Shown piece after piece: positions 1 through 8,630 of a DNA stretch of 64,000 bases. The stretch is from assembly GCF_900102695.1 (NCBI RefSeq), contig NZ_FMVW01000002.1, positions 434,001 to 498,000 on the forward strand, given 5' to 3'. The notes beneath the pieces were generated by a model, which did not search any database, was not told the DNA's origin, and was given only the letters and a program-made list of their open reading frames with translations. This stretch comes from Afifella marina DSM 2698 (GTDB lineage: Bacteria > Pseudomonadota > Alphaproteobacteria > Rhizobiales > Afifellaceae). Position numbers and translations under genes: made by a program. Within the stretch, counting starts at the first letter, position 1. Each line of letters starts with the position of its first letter.

Positions 1-373
1 CGTGATAGAGCAGGGTAACGGCGACCAGAATGACGGCGCCCAAGACGATGATCGGCCGGGCGACGACACGGCTGGAGGCGCCCGCCGCCGCCATCACCGG
101 CAATTCGCTGTCGGCGTTGAGATTGTTTAAGGTGACGGTCGCGGCAATGAGGTAGGCGATCGGGGCGATCACCTGAATGAGGGCCGGCAAAGCGAGGAGC
201 GTCATGAAGACGAACATCCAGATCGCCTGGCCTTTGGCCGTCACCACGTCGAGCTCGCGCAGCACCTGGGTCATCCACATGGTGGCGACGAGCGCCCCCA
301 GAACGAGCAGGAGCAGCATCAATGCGCGACGAAAAACGTAGCGTTCCAGAAGGGGCAGCCTGAAGATTTGCAT
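1..373 (-). CDS. lptF: LptF, lipopolysaccharide export permease (5' part only)
   Basis: N-terminal 124 residues of an LptF/YjgP-type inner-membrane permease, one of the two transmembrane subunits of the LptB2FG transporter that moves LPS towards the outer membrane. The protein starts MQIFRLPLLERYVFRRAL, continues with hydrophobic helices, and carries the family-typical stretch LNNLNADSELPVMAAAGAS (about residues 81-99). The ATG at 373 is the first methionine after the divergent intergenic region. The gene runs off the left edge of the window. It is divergent from pepA with about 170 bp between the starts, an order common in Rhizobiales, where lptG normally follows lptF. Confidence 0.9.
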   Translation of the reverse strand, partial: MQIFRLPLLERYVFRRALMLLLLVLGALVATMWMTQVLRELDVVTAKGQAIWMFVFMTLLALPALIQVIAPIAYLIAATVTLNNLNADSELPVMAAAGASSRVVARPIIVLGAVILVAVTLLYH

Positions 374-545
374 CCGGTCCTTGTTCGGCAAGATCGGGCT
401 TGCGAGGTCAAGCCTTACACGGGCATGGATAAAATTCACCCAACAAGCATGGTTAACGGCGATTGGCCTTGACGGCCCGGCTCTCACGGCTAATCCAGTC
501 GCACCCCCACTTTCCATGACAAAAGCCGAGGATCGAGGCAACAGC

Positions 546-2039
546 ATGGTCGCCAACACCACCATCACTTTTAAGAAACCCGCCGCTCCCGAAAAGGGGA
601 CCGCCGTCCTTTTGACCGGCAAAGAGCTCGCTTTGGGGCCGGTTGCGACCTCGCTCGACGAGGCCGCCGGCTCTCGATTCGCGGTGGCTGCGAAAATCAA
701 AGGCTACAAAGGCGCCTTGCGCAAAACTCTCGAACTCGTCGCCCCGTCCGGCGTCGACGTGGAGCGAATCATTTTTGTAGGACTTGGCGACGTCGATCCC
801 GATATCGACTGGCTGCGCCTTGGCGGCGCGACCGCGAAGGCCCTGCCGGATGAGGGCGAGGTGACCATCGTTCTGCAGGATCCCGAAGGCCGCAGCCCGA
901 ACAGCGAAGATGCGGCCGCGTTCGCTCTTGGTCTCGTCATGCGTCGCTACCGTTTCGATCGCTACAAGAGCCGGAAGAGCGATGAGGATGCGCCGCGCGG
1001 TCCGATGACGGTGACGATCGGCGTCGACGATCCGGAAGCTGCAGAGGCGGCCTGGAAGGAGGCTGCGGCCGTTGCGGAGGGCGTCGAACTTGCGCGCGAT
1101 CTCGTCAATGAGCCGGCCAATATTCTGGGCCCGGTCGAATTCGCCGACCGTCTTGGGGAACTCAAGGCGAAGGGGCTCGACGTCGATGTGCTCGACGAGA
1201 AGGCGCTGACGGACTTGAAGCTCAACGCGCTGTTGGGGGTGGCGCAGGGGTCGGTGCGTCCGCCTCGGGTCGTCATCATGCGCTGGAACGGTGCCGGCGA
1301 TGAGGCGCCGATCGCCTTCGTCGGCAAGGGCGTCGTCTTCGATACGGGCGGCATCTCCATCAAGCCGGCAGCCGGCATGGAAGACATGAAGGGCGATATG
1401 GGCGGCGCGGCCGCCGTTTCCGGCGTCATGCTGGCGCTCGCCGGCCGCAAGGCCAAGGTGAATGCCATCGGCATCGTCGGTATCGTGGAGAACATGCCCG
1501 ACGGGAATGCGCAGCGGCCGGGCGATATCGTGACTTCGCTCTCCGGCCAGACGATCGAGGTGATCAACACCGACGCCGAAGGCCGGCTGGTGCTCGCCGA
1601 TATCCTGACGCATGTGCAGAATGTCGCCAAACCGAAGGCGATGATCGATCTGGCGACCTTGACCGGCGCCATCATCGTGGCGCTCGGCCACCATTATGCC
1701 GGGCTCTTCTCCAACGACGATGCGCTTGCCTCGGCTCTTCTCGATGCCGGGCAGGAGACCGGCGAGAAGGTCTGGCGCATGCCGCTCGGCGAGGAATACG
1801 ACAAGCTCATCGATTCCAAGAACGCCGATATGAAGAATGTCGGCGGGCGCTGGGGCGGTTCGATCACGGCCGCGCAATTCCTCAAGCGCTTCGTCGAGAA
1901 CGACACGCCCTGGGCGCATCTCGACGTCGCCGGGACGGCGATGGGATCTCCTTCGAGCGACACCAACGATTCGTGGAGTTCGGGCTTCGGCGTCCGGCTT
2001 CTCGATCAGCTGGTGAAGTCGAGTTACGAAAAGGCCTGA
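546..2039 (+). CDS. pepA: Leucyl aminopeptidase (PepA, family M17)
   Basis: Cytosolic M17 metallo-aminopeptidase that releases N-terminal residues from peptides. The catalytic domain contains the PepA signature NTDAEGRLVLAD, with metal-binding residues also in GKGVVFDTGGISIKP and MKGDMGGAAAV. The reading frame is open back to 381, but the ATG at 546 has a GAGG sequence about 9 bases upstream and gives a 497-residue protein of the usual family length beginning MVANTTITFKKP; the extra 55 upstream residues look non-coding. It is followed 29 bp later by holC, probably in one transcript. The pepA-holC pairing is common in Proteobacteria. Confidence 0.95.
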   Translation: MVANTTITFKKPAAPEKGTAVLLTGKELALGPVATSLDEAAGSRFAVAAKIKGYKGALRKTLELVAPSGVDVERIIFVGLGDVDPDIDWLRLGGATAKALPDEGEVTIVLQDPEGRSPNSEDAAAFALGLVMRRYRFDRYKSRKSDEDAPRGPMTVTIGVDDPEAAEAAWKEAAAVAEGVELARDLVNEPANILGPVEFADRLGELKAKGLDVDVLDEKALTDLKLNALLGVAQGSVRPPRVVIMRWNGAGDEAPIAFVGKGVVFDTGGISIKPAAGMEDMKGDMGGAAAVSGVMLALAGRKAKVNAIGIVGIVENMPDGNAQRPGDIVTSLSGQTIEVINTDAEGRLVLADILTHVQNVAKPKAMIDLATLTGAIIVALGHHYAGLFSNDDALASALLDAGQETGEKVWRMPLGEEYDKLIDSKNADMKNVGGRWGGSITAAQFLKRFVENDTPWAHLDVAGTAMGSPSSDTNDSWSSGFGVRLLDQLVKSSYEKA

Positions 2040-2068
2040 ACCCCTGGGTGATGATGTGAGGGAGCGCC

Positions 2069-2518
2069 TTGCCTGAGATCCTCTTCTACCATCTGGAGAC
2101 GAGGCCCCTCGACAAGGCGCTTCCGGATCTTTTGCAGCGCTCGCTCGATCGCGGTTGGCGGGCGGTCGTGCAGGCCGGGAGCGAAGAGCGGCTGGCTTCG
2201 CTCGATACCGCGCTCTGGACCTTCGACGACGCGTCGTTTCTGCCCCACGGAATGGCCGAAGACGGCCGTTCGGAAGATCAGCCGGTGTTTCTCACCACGA
2301 AGCTCGAAAATCCGAACGGGGCTGCGATCCGGTTTCTCCTCGATTGTGCCGAGGAGGGAGATTTTTCCGACTATGAGCGGGTCGTCTATCTTTTCGAGGC
2401 GGCGAACGAAGCGACCATGCAATGGGCGCGGCAGGCCTGGAAACGCCTCAAGGGCGAAGGCGCCGAGATGACTTACTGGAAACAGGATTCCGACGGCCGC
2501 TGGAAAAAACAGGGCTGA
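2069..2518 (+). CDS. holC: DNA polymerase III chi subunit
   Basis: Chi subunit of the clamp-loader complex, which links the polymerase III holoenzyme to single-strand binding protein. The 149-residue protein starts PEILFYHLETRPLDKALPDLLQRSL and ends in YWKQDSDGRWKKQG, both typical of HolC; length matches the family. The start is a TTG at 2069: the only nearby ATGs at 2051 run straight into a TGA, while a GAGGGAG ribosome-binding site sits just upstream of the TTG. It lies 29 bp behind pepA on the same strand. Confidence 0.9.
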   Translation: MPEILFYHLETRPLDKALPDLLQRSLDRGWRAVVQAGSEERLASLDTALWTFDDASFLPHGMAEDGRSEDQPVFLTTKLENPNGAAIRFLLDCAEEGDFSDYERVVYLFEAANEATMQWARQAWKRLKGEGAEMTYWKQDSDGRWKKQG

Positions 2519-2547
2519 ATTGAGGGGCGGCCGGTCGCGTTCGCCCG

Positions 2548-3531
2548 TCAGCTGTTTTCGGCGCGCTCGTCTTCCGCGGCCGATGTCGCCAGATGCGCGC
2601 GCGGCTTCTGCGCTTCCTCTACTGCCGCCTCCCAGTAGGAGGTCATGCGTGCCGCCAGGGCATCGGGGGATTCCGCACAGAGCTTTGCCCCGATATCGAG
2701 TGCGGCAGACCGCAACTCGCTTTGCCGGCGGTCGAGGAGTGCAAGCAGAAGCTCCTGGACCTTCTTCTTGCCGAAGAGTTTCGGCTCCTCGATGAGCGTG
2801 CCCCGATAGACGGCAAGATCGTGCTCGTCTCCGAGGATATCGGCGAGCGCCTTGGCTTCGTCGCGGCGCGCCTTCATCGGCTCCGGCCAGATCCTGCGCA
2901 GAAGCTTGAGATGCACCCAGTGATATTTGGCGCGCTTGCGCCAATCGTGGAACACCGCTGAATCTTCTGCGGTCTGGGCCTTGCGGTAGCCTTTGTCGAG
3001 ACGCTTGTAGGTCTTGGCGAACCCTTCAGCGACCGTCTCGAAATCATCGGGGAAGGAAAGCTCGTCGAGCCGTTTCTCGCCGGCATCGAGCGCCTTCATC
3101 GTGGCTTCGATGCGCGCGTCGAGATCGGTGACCTTGTCCGTCATTTCGGCGCGGCGCTCGTCGAGCCGCTGGCGGGTGCTGTAGAGAATGCCGTCCTCGA
3201 TGCGATCACCGAAATGGCTGGTGAGGGCGTCGTGCGTCTCAAGCAGCGCGGTTGCGTCTCGGATGACGGAGAGCTCGCGTGCGATATCGCGCCAGCGGGC
3301 GTTTTCGATCGCGTAATCCTCACCGAGGCCGGGCCGGGCGAGGCGCAAGAGACCGCGGATCTTCTTGAAGCGTTTGCGCGCCAGATGCACCGCTTCGTGG
3401 CGATCCTCGGCCTCGTCGGAAAGTTCGGCGCGCGCCCGCTCGATCTGTTCGGCGGCGGTCCGCTTCAGTTCTTCGGCAATGGACGCGGATGGATCGAGAG
3501 AGAAGCTCATGGCATCCATATGGGTGCGCAC
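2548..3531 (-). CDS. CHAD domain protein
   Basis: A 327-residue protein made almost wholly of a CHAD domain, an alpha-helical fold with conserved histidines known to bind inorganic polyphosphate. The N-terminal half holds the typical HEAVHLARKRFKKIRGLLRL stretch; a second such element, FHDWRKRAKYHWVHLKLL, lies near residue 190. The likely start is a GTG at 3531 with GAGG eight bases upstream; in-frame ATGs at 3519 and 3510 are alternatives. It is 15 bp downstream of the CYTH gene and clearly co-transcribed with it. In many bacteria the two domains are fused in one protein. Confidence 0.85.
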   Translation of the reverse strand: MRTHMDAMSFSLDPSASIAEELKRTAAEQIERARAELSDEAEDRHEAVHLARKRFKKIRGLLRLARPGLGEDYAIENARWRDIARELSVIRDATALLETHDALTSHFGDRIEDGILYSTRQRLDERRAEMTDKVTDLDARIEATMKALDAGEKRLDELSFPDDFETVAEGFAKTYKRLDKGYRKAQTAEDSAVFHDWRKRAKYHWVHLKLLRRIWPEPMKARRDEAKALADILGDEHDLAVYRGTLIEEPKLFGKKKVQELLLALLDRRQSELRSAALDIGAKLCAESPDALAARMTSYWEAAVEEAQKPRAHLATSAAEDERAENS

Positions 3532-3546
3532 CCAGTGCGCCTCAAG

Positions 3547-4017
3547 TCATGTCCAGTCATGATAGGGGTGCTGCGACAGAGAGGCATTGGTGTAGCGGCC
3601 GTCGCCGGAAACCTCTTCGCCCAGCCAATCCGGATGCTCGAATTCCTGATCAGGATGGTCGAGCTCGATCTCGGCGACGACGAGGCCGGCATTGCGATCT
3701 TCGAAGACGTCGATTTCCCAGGCGAGATGACCCTGCCGGATGATGTGACGGGTCTTCTCGATCAGGCGGCCGGCGCATTTCGCGATCAGTTCCTCACCGT
3801 CTTCAAGCGGGATCGCGTATTCGTATTCGTCGCGGCTGATGGCCGCCTTGCCGCTCTTGATGGTGAGATAGGCCTTTTCGTCGTCGACGATGCGCACGCG
3901 CAGGCTCGCCCGCTCGTCGTTGCACAGATAGCCCTGCCGGATATGCCGGGTTTCGTTGACGGACTTCCGCCAGTCATCGCTGGCCAGAAGGAATTTGCGT
4001 TCGATTTCGAGTGCCAT
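3547..4017 (-). CDS. CYTH domain protein, probable inorganic triphosphatase
   Basis: A 156-residue single-domain CYTH protein. It begins MALEIERKFLL, which carries the ExExK signature of the triphosphate tunnel metalloenzymes. These form a beta-barrel tunnel that binds triphosphate with Arg/Lys residues and metal with Glu residues; further charged pairs are visible in RASLRVRIVDDEKAYLTIKS. Tripolyphosphatase activity is the most likely role but is inferred from the family. It is the first gene of a two-gene unit with the CHAD protein. Confidence 0.88.
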   Translation of the reverse strand: MALEIERKFLLASDDWRKSVNETRHIRQGYLCNDERASLRVRIVDDEKAYLTIKSGKAAISRDEYEYAIPLEDGEELIAKCAGRLIEKTRHIIRQGHLAWEIDVFEDRNAGLVVAEIELDHPDQEFEHPDWLGEEVSGDGRYTNASLSQHPYHDWT

Positions 4018-4079
4018 GATGCGGAAATTAGCGAAGGCGTGCGAAGTTCCCGCGACATCGTCGTCGCAGGGACGAACGG

Positions 4080-4994
4080 TCAGGATAGCGGGCCGTCAGA
4101 GACTCGTCTTCGAGGCTGAACGAGATGCCGGCCCGCGGCCGAGCGAACTGCTGCACTCACGTCTTCGATCGCCGTTTCCAGGGCGCGCGTCGTCTGCCAG
4201 TAAAGCGGGATATCGAGAGCCGTCTTCGGGACGAGTTCAACGAGTGCACCTGAGCGCAGATGCGTTGCCACCAGTGAAAGCGGGTTGAGCCCCCAGCCGA
4301 GGCCTGCCAGCGCCGCGTCGACGAAAGCGTGGGTCGCCGGCAGCCAGTGACAGGGCATGTCGATGGAGTGGCCGAGGAGGCGGGTGACCCATTGTCTCTG
4401 CAGGGCGTCTTTGGGGTTGAACTGCAGGCACGGCGCCTTTGTGAGCGCTGCCTCGTCGACGCCTTTGGAAAACCACCGGGCGGCGAAGGAGGGGGACGCG
4501 GTAGCGACATAGCGCAGCGCGCCCAGCGGTCGGCTGCTGCAGCCCTGAATCGCGCCGCCTTGCGCGGATACCGCCGCGCTCACCTCGCCGCGGCGCAGCC
4601 AGTCGGCGCTGTGATCCTGATCGTCGAGGACGAGGTCGAAGAGGAGATTTTCCACCTGCGCCATCGCGTCGAGGAACCAGGTCGCGAGGCTGTCGGCGTT
4701 GACGGCAATGCGCAACGTCGCACCGTGCTGTCCCGCCAGTGCGGCGCCCAGCTCGGCTTCGAGCGTCCGTTCCAACAGCGCGACTTCTTCCGCGTGACGG
4801 CAAAGACGTGCACCTGCGGCGGTTGCGGTGCAGGGCTGACCTCGGACGACGAGGACCGCGCCGAGCCTCTCCTCGAGCAGTTTGAGGCGCTGAGAGACGG
4901 CGGAGGGGGTGACGTGCAGCCGTTCCGCAGCGCGCTCGAAACTGCCGGTGCGCACCACCGAAGCGAGCGCGGCCAACTGGTCATAAGGAAGCAC
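4080..4994 (-). CDS. argP: LysR-family regulator ArgP
   Basis: A 304-residue LysR-type regulator with an N-terminal helix-turn-helix (SFERAAERLHVTPSAVSQRL) and a C-terminal effector domain. The effector region contains AVNADSLATWFLDAM and LRRGEVSAAVS, near-identical to the corresponding ArgP motifs of Escherichia coli. ArgP activates the exporter gene argO in response to arginine, and lysine counteracts this. The start is a GTG at 4994 (MLPYDQLAALASVVR). It is divergent from argO across a 96-bp region with a long interrupted dyad, the classical LysR arrangement. Confidence 0.92.
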   Translation of the reverse strand: MLPYDQLAALASVVRTGSFERAAERLHVTPSAVSQRLKLLEERLGAVLVVRGQPCTATAAGARLCRHAEEVALLERTLEAELGAALAGQHGATLRIAVNADSLATWFLDAMAQVENLLFDLVLDDQDHSADWLRRGEVSAAVSAQGGAIQGCSSRPLGALRYVATASPSFAARWFSKGVDEAALTKAPCLQFNPKDALQRQWVTRLLGHSIDMPCHWLPATHAFVDAALAGLGWGLNPLSLVATHLRSGALVELVPKTALDIPLYWQTTRALETAIEDVSAAVRSAAGRHLVQPRRRVSDGPLS

Positions 4995-4996
4995 GG

Positions 4997-5040
4997 ATTA
5001 GCGTTCCTAACTCTGATTTAGAGAATTTAGCTTCGCTAAT
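4997..5040. promoter_or_regulatory. Nested dyad between argP and argO, candidate ArgP operator
   Basis: ATTAGCG at 4997-5003 is mirrored by CGCTAAT at 5034-5040. Inside lie CTCT (5011-5014) and AGAG (5020-5023), separated by GATTT. The block is AT-rich compared with its surroundings and fills the argP/argO intergenic region, which is where a LysR regulator would bind to control both genes. Binding by ArgP is inferred from position and symmetry only. Confidence 0.5.
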
Positions 5041-5090
5041 TTCCGTCAGCCGCCTAGTCAATGCCGCGGAACGAGAGCGGGGTTTGCGGC

Positions 5091-5699
5091 ATGTCACCTA
5101 TTGAGAGCGCTGTTGCCGGCTTTTCGCTGGGGCTGGGCCTCATCTTGGCGATCGGTGCGCAGAATGCCTTTGTCTTGCGGCAGGGGCTGGTCGCCCGCCA
5201 CGTCTTCGCCGTCTGCCTCGTCTGCGCGCTCTCCGATGCGGTTCTGATCTCGGCCGGTGTTGCCGGTGCGTCGGGTCTGATGAAGGCGGTGCCGTGGATC
5301 GAGCCGTTGATGCGCTATGGCGGCGCGTCGTTTCTCATTGCCTATGCGCTGAAGAGTTTTCATGCCGCCCTCAAACCGGGGCCTGGCTTGCAGCCGCTCG
5401 ATGCCGATGGAGGGAGCCTCGGCGCGGCGATTGCCACCTGTCTCGCCTTCACCTGGCTCAACCCGCATGTCTATCTCGATACGCTCGTGCTCCTCGGTTC
5501 GGTGTCCTCGCAATATGAAGGAGAGCGACCGGCCTTCGCTTTGGGCGCGGTGACTGCGTCCTTTTCATTCTTCTTCGCGCTCGGTTATGGGGCGCGGCTT
5601 CTGCGGCCGGTCTTTGCCGATCCGCGCGCCTGGCGGGTGCTGGATCTGGCGATCGGCATCATCATGGGCCTGATCGCGGAGAGCCTGCTGCGCGGATGA
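5091..5699 (+). CDS. argO: LysE/ArgO-family basic amino acid exporter
   Basis: A 202-residue inner-membrane exporter of the LysE/ArgO family, expected to export arginine and possibly lysine. It opens with GFSLGLGLILAIGAQNAFVLRQGL, the most conserved segment of the family, has about six hydrophobic helices, and contains TWLNPHVYLDTLVLLGS. The ATG at 5091 gives the usual N-terminus; an upstream in-frame ATG at 5061 would add ten residues unlike the family. Divergent from argP, whose product is its expected activator. The gene ends just before a strong hairpin shared with the oncoming pio operon. Confidence 0.9.
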   Translation: MSPIESAVAGFSLGLGLILAIGAQNAFVLRQGLVARHVFAVCLVCALSDAVLISAGVAGASGLMKAVPWIEPLMRYGGASFLIAYALKSFHAALKPGPGLQPLDADGGSLGAAIATCLAFTWLNPHVYLDTLVLLGSVSSQYEGERPAFALGAVTASFSFFFALGYGARLLRPVFADPRAWRVLDLAIGIIMGLIAESLLRG

Positions 5700-5742
5700 G
5701 CGGTGAGGCGCAGAAGGCGAAGCGCGGACGCCGGAGATGAAA

Positions 5743-5765
5743 ATGCGGGACGTGACGTCCCGCAT
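5743..5765 (-). terminator. Perfect 10-bp stem between argO and pioC
   Basis: ATGCGGGACG and CGTCCCGCAT form a perfect stem with a three-base loop (TGA or TCA). Read on the minus strand the stem runs into TTTTC, so it fits a Rho-independent terminator for the pio operon. It may also stop argO transcripts coming the other way. Confidence 0.7.
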
Positions 5766-5828
5766 GGATTGAAAGGTCAGGCGGGATCTCTGAAGAGGTC
5801 TTCCGGCCTGTTTGCCGGCGCGGCCGCG

Positions 5829-6107
5829 CTACTTCTTGGCGTAGAGGCGGCACCAGCCCTTCGGTGAGATCGTCCCCTGCACGACCTTACACGCGTCCGG
5901 CGCCTGGAAGTGCCGGCAATTGTCGCATTCCTGCCGCCCCTTCGGCGTCGTCTGGTAGCCGGCGATGGCCTGCTTGGCCTTGTTGGCGATTTGCGCATTC
6001 GCCGAACCCGTTCCGACCAGCGCCAGAGAGCCGGCTGCGATCGCGCAGGCCCCCAGAATCTCGCGCCGGGACATGCCGCTGTTCGATGTCTTCGAATCGT
6101 CTTTCAT
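5829..6107 (-). CDS. pioC: High-potential iron-sulfur protein, PioC-like
   Basis: A 92-residue precursor of a periplasmic HiPIP. Residues 1-38 are a Tat signal with SRREIL at 13-18 and a cleavage region ending SANA. The mature part carries four cysteines (61, 64, 73, 86) in the HiPIP pattern CDNC...C...GWC, which ligate one high-potential 4Fe-4S cluster. In phototrophic Fe(II) oxidisers PioC is thought to carry electrons from the outer-membrane complex to the reaction centre. It is the last gene of the operon, 73 bp behind pioB, with a good AAGGAGGG ribosome-binding site. Assignment as pioC rests on the neighbours pioA and pioB. Confidence 0.9.
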   Translation of the reverse strand: MKDDSKTSNSGMSRREILGACAIAAGSLALVGTGSANAQIANKAKQAIAGYQTTPKGRQECDNCRHFQAPDACKVVQGTISPKGWCRLYAKK

Positions 6108-6180
6108 TTTGGGTTTCCCTCCTTGGTTTTTCTTTAAATGCGCCGCTGATGTGTCGCTGCGACAGAACCGGGGCGTTTCC

Positions 6181-8499
6181 TCACCAGCGGTAGACCAGTG
6201 AGGCCATGACGGCGTGGACGTTGTAGTTGGTGTCCCAGAAGCCCATGGCGTAGCTCGTGGTGACGCCGTCCTCGATCAAATGCTGATAGGGCGTGTCGAG
6301 CTCGTCCTGCCAGTTGTCGACGAAGTTGCGTTCCCAGGAATATTTCAGGGTCAAAGTCAGGTCGCCGTCGAGACCAAGAATACCTCCGGCTTCCGGGTGG
6401 TAATTCAGCGCCGCGTCGAAGCGATTGTAGTTGGTCACCATGTCCGGGAAGGGCAGGCAGTTGGTGTCTCCCGGGCAAAGAGGCGTGGCGATCGGCGTGC
6501 GCGAGCTTGCGGTTGCGGTCCATTTGGAGACGCCGCGGGCGAAGCTGTCATAGAATTCGAGATCGAGAACGCCCGGGATGATCTCGATGTTGGCGCCGGC
6601 GACAAGCGTGTGCACCTGTTCGGTCATCTTGCTGTCCCAGCCGCCGGTGACGACGTTGGCGCCGCCGCCGGTGATGCTGGCGGCGACCATGTCACGGTCG
6701 AAGTCCTCGTAGACATAGGCGGCCATCAGATTGATTCCGGGGGCCGGCGAGAATGCGACCTCAAGGCCGCCGTCCCAGCTGTTGTCCTTCAAGAGCCCGT
6801 ATTCCGGGATGGCGGGATCGGTCAGGTAATCGTCGAAGCGCAGGCCGAAGGACGGCGTGATGACGAGATTTTCGAGCGCTTCGTATTCCAGCGAGACCTT
6901 GGCCTTGTGGCGGTCCCGATCGGCCATGTCGTATTTGCGCACGCCCGGATCGGCATTGGTGCCGAGCGGGTCGCTCACCATGGCATCGAGCACCGGGCCG
7001 AGATCGTAGCTGTCGTAGCGGCGCTGCGAATACTGGTAGCTGGAGCGAAGCTGCGCGCGATCGGTGATGCGGGCGTCGAGCGTGATCTTGCCCAGATATT
7101 CGTCCGTCACGTTGACGGAGCGCCTGTCGCGGTCCCAGCGCTCCCAGCCGATTTCGCTGCCGAGCGTGATGCGGTTGGTCGCGAGCCAGCTCACCTCGGC
7201 TGAGGCGTTTTGCTTGGTGTATTGATAGGCGAGGGCTCTCAACCCGCCGGTCGCCGGTGTGGCCGTCGTTGAATCGCCCATAATGTATTGATCGATCAGC
7301 CATTCCGGCGTGCGATTGTCGAGGTCGTAATAGCGGTAGCGCAGCGTCGTGGAGACATCCTCTGCGATCTGCGTGCTGATCTTGTTGTTGATGAGGAGTG
7401 TGTTGATCTTCGCCCTGGCATCCGTGGTCGGCAACGAGAGCGCCGGGGCGTTCGGGTTGATCGTATACGGGATGAGCGTGTCGCTCTGCTCCATCGTCGT
7501 ATAGGAGACCGTGCCCATGTAGCGGCTCTTCCAGGGCAGATCGATGCCGGTCGTAACGCCGAGCGAATAGGCCTCGTTGTCCGGAGCAAGGCTGACGCGG
7601 CCGAATTGCGGGAAGGCGGTACCCGGCACCTGGTAGTACGGATTCTGGAATGTGAAGGAATCGTACTTGTTCTCGTAAGTCGAGGCGTGACCCGTCACAG
7701 AGACGTTGAAGCGGCCCCAAGGAGTCTTGGAGAAATACCCGCCGGTTGCCTTGAGGTTTTGCGTCACGTCGTCGACCGGACGGGGAACATCGACGCGGTG
7801 CACTTCGCCCGCGCCGAAGCCGTTCATCAGGATGCCGGCGGGCTGCGTTCCTTCGCGGTGGTCGTTGAGGTAGCTCGCCTCGAACTCCCAATTCGGGCTC
7901 GGCGTGTAGGTCTGGTCATAATGGATGCGGCGGCGGTCGATGCCGATGTCGATCGGATGGACGGCACCCGAAATCGCCGCGTCGTATTGTGCCGGACTTG
8001 GCGGGCTTTCCGGAAACGACACGTCGGTCGACAGGAAGTCGGTGCCCACGCCTTGCCAGATGCTCTGTGCGGTCGTCGAGTAGAGATGCGGGATCTCGTC
8101 CCACATGAAGGTGCCGTCAAGCAGCCCGGTCCGCGACCAGTCGAAGATATAGCGACCGTTGTTCTGGCCGATGTTTTCGGCACGAACCTCGCCGGAATAG
8201 AGGCCATCGCCCGATTGCCAGCCGAACATCAGCTTTTCGAGAAGCAGGCCTGAAGGGACGTCGCCATATTCCTCGAACTTGGCGGAGCTGTACCTTTGCG
8301 GCGACAGGATGCTCGGCGTGTCCCAGACAGAAGCGTGGTCGGGCGGTTCGTCGATGAAGACGCGGGCGCCCACTTCGATCTCGCCCCAGGTGACCGCTTC
8401 GGTGTCTTTCTCGTCCTGTGCCTCGGTTGCCTGCGGCAGTGCCACGCCACCGGCGAGGAGCGCCATCGTGGCCAGCGTCAATCGGCGTTGAACCTTCAT
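6181..8499 (-). CDS. pioB: PioB/MtrB-family outer-membrane beta-barrel
   Basis: A 772-residue outer-membrane porin of the MtrB/PioB family, which sheathes a decaheme cytochrome so that electrons can cross the outer membrane. There is a cleavable signal (MKVQRRLTLATMALLAGGVALPQATEA), then a long series of alternating amphipathic strands rich in Tyr and Trp, ending VMASLVYRW with the terminal aromatic residue typical of barrel proteins. The N-terminal CXXC found in metal-reducer MtrB proteins is absent, as in PioB; a CPGDTNC pair lies late in a probable loop. The ATG at 8499 has a GGAGGAAAC site; the frame is open far upstream, but those residues are a shadow of pioA. Confidence 0.92.
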   Translation of the reverse strand: MKVQRRLTLATMALLAGGVALPQATEAQDEKDTEAVTWGEIEVGARVFIDEPPDHASVWDTPSILSPQRYSSAKFEEYGDVPSGLLLEKLMFGWQSGDGLYSGEVRAENIGQNNGRYIFDWSRTGLLDGTFMWDEIPHLYSTTAQSIWQGVGTDFLSTDVSFPESPPSPAQYDAAISGAVHPIDIGIDRRRIHYDQTYTPSPNWEFEASYLNDHREGTQPAGILMNGFGAGEVHRVDVPRPVDDVTQNLKATGGYFSKTPWGRFNVSVTGHASTYENKYDSFTFQNPYYQVPGTAFPQFGRVSLAPDNEAYSLGVTTGIDLPWKSRYMGTVSYTTMEQSDTLIPYTINPNAPALSLPTTDARAKINTLLINNKISTQIAEDVSTTLRYRYYDLDNRTPEWLIDQYIMGDSTTATPATGGLRALAYQYTKQNASAEVSWLATNRITLGSEIGWERWDRDRRSVNVTDEYLGKITLDARITDRAQLRSSYQYSQRRYDSYDLGPVLDAMVSDPLGTNADPGVRKYDMADRDRHKAKVSLEYEALENLVITPSFGLRFDDYLTDPAIPEYGLLKDNSWDGGLEVAFSPAPGINLMAAYVYEDFDRDMVAASITGGGANVVTGGWDSKMTEQVHTLVAGANIEIIPGVLDLEFYDSFARGVSKWTATASSRTPIATPLCPGDTNCLPFPDMVTNYNRFDAALNYHPEAGGILGLDGDLTLTLKYSWERNFVDNWQDELDTPYQHLIEDGVTTSYAMGFWDTNYNVHAVMASLVYRW

Positions 8500-8630
8500 C
8501 GTTTCCTCCCCCCAGAGAAATGTCTTCAGGCCTTGGCGTGTGAGCGAAGCTCCTTGCGTGTCGTCGCTTGGTGGGTGGCTGCGGGGCGATGCCTGTGAAC
8601 CTGCACGCGCCCCGCGCCTCCCCCCTATGG

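Noticed and set aside
453-1919. Long open frame on the strand opposite pepA
   Set aside because: Arg/His-rich product without family resemblance; pepA on the other strand is unmistakable. High-GC genes often leave such mirror frames.
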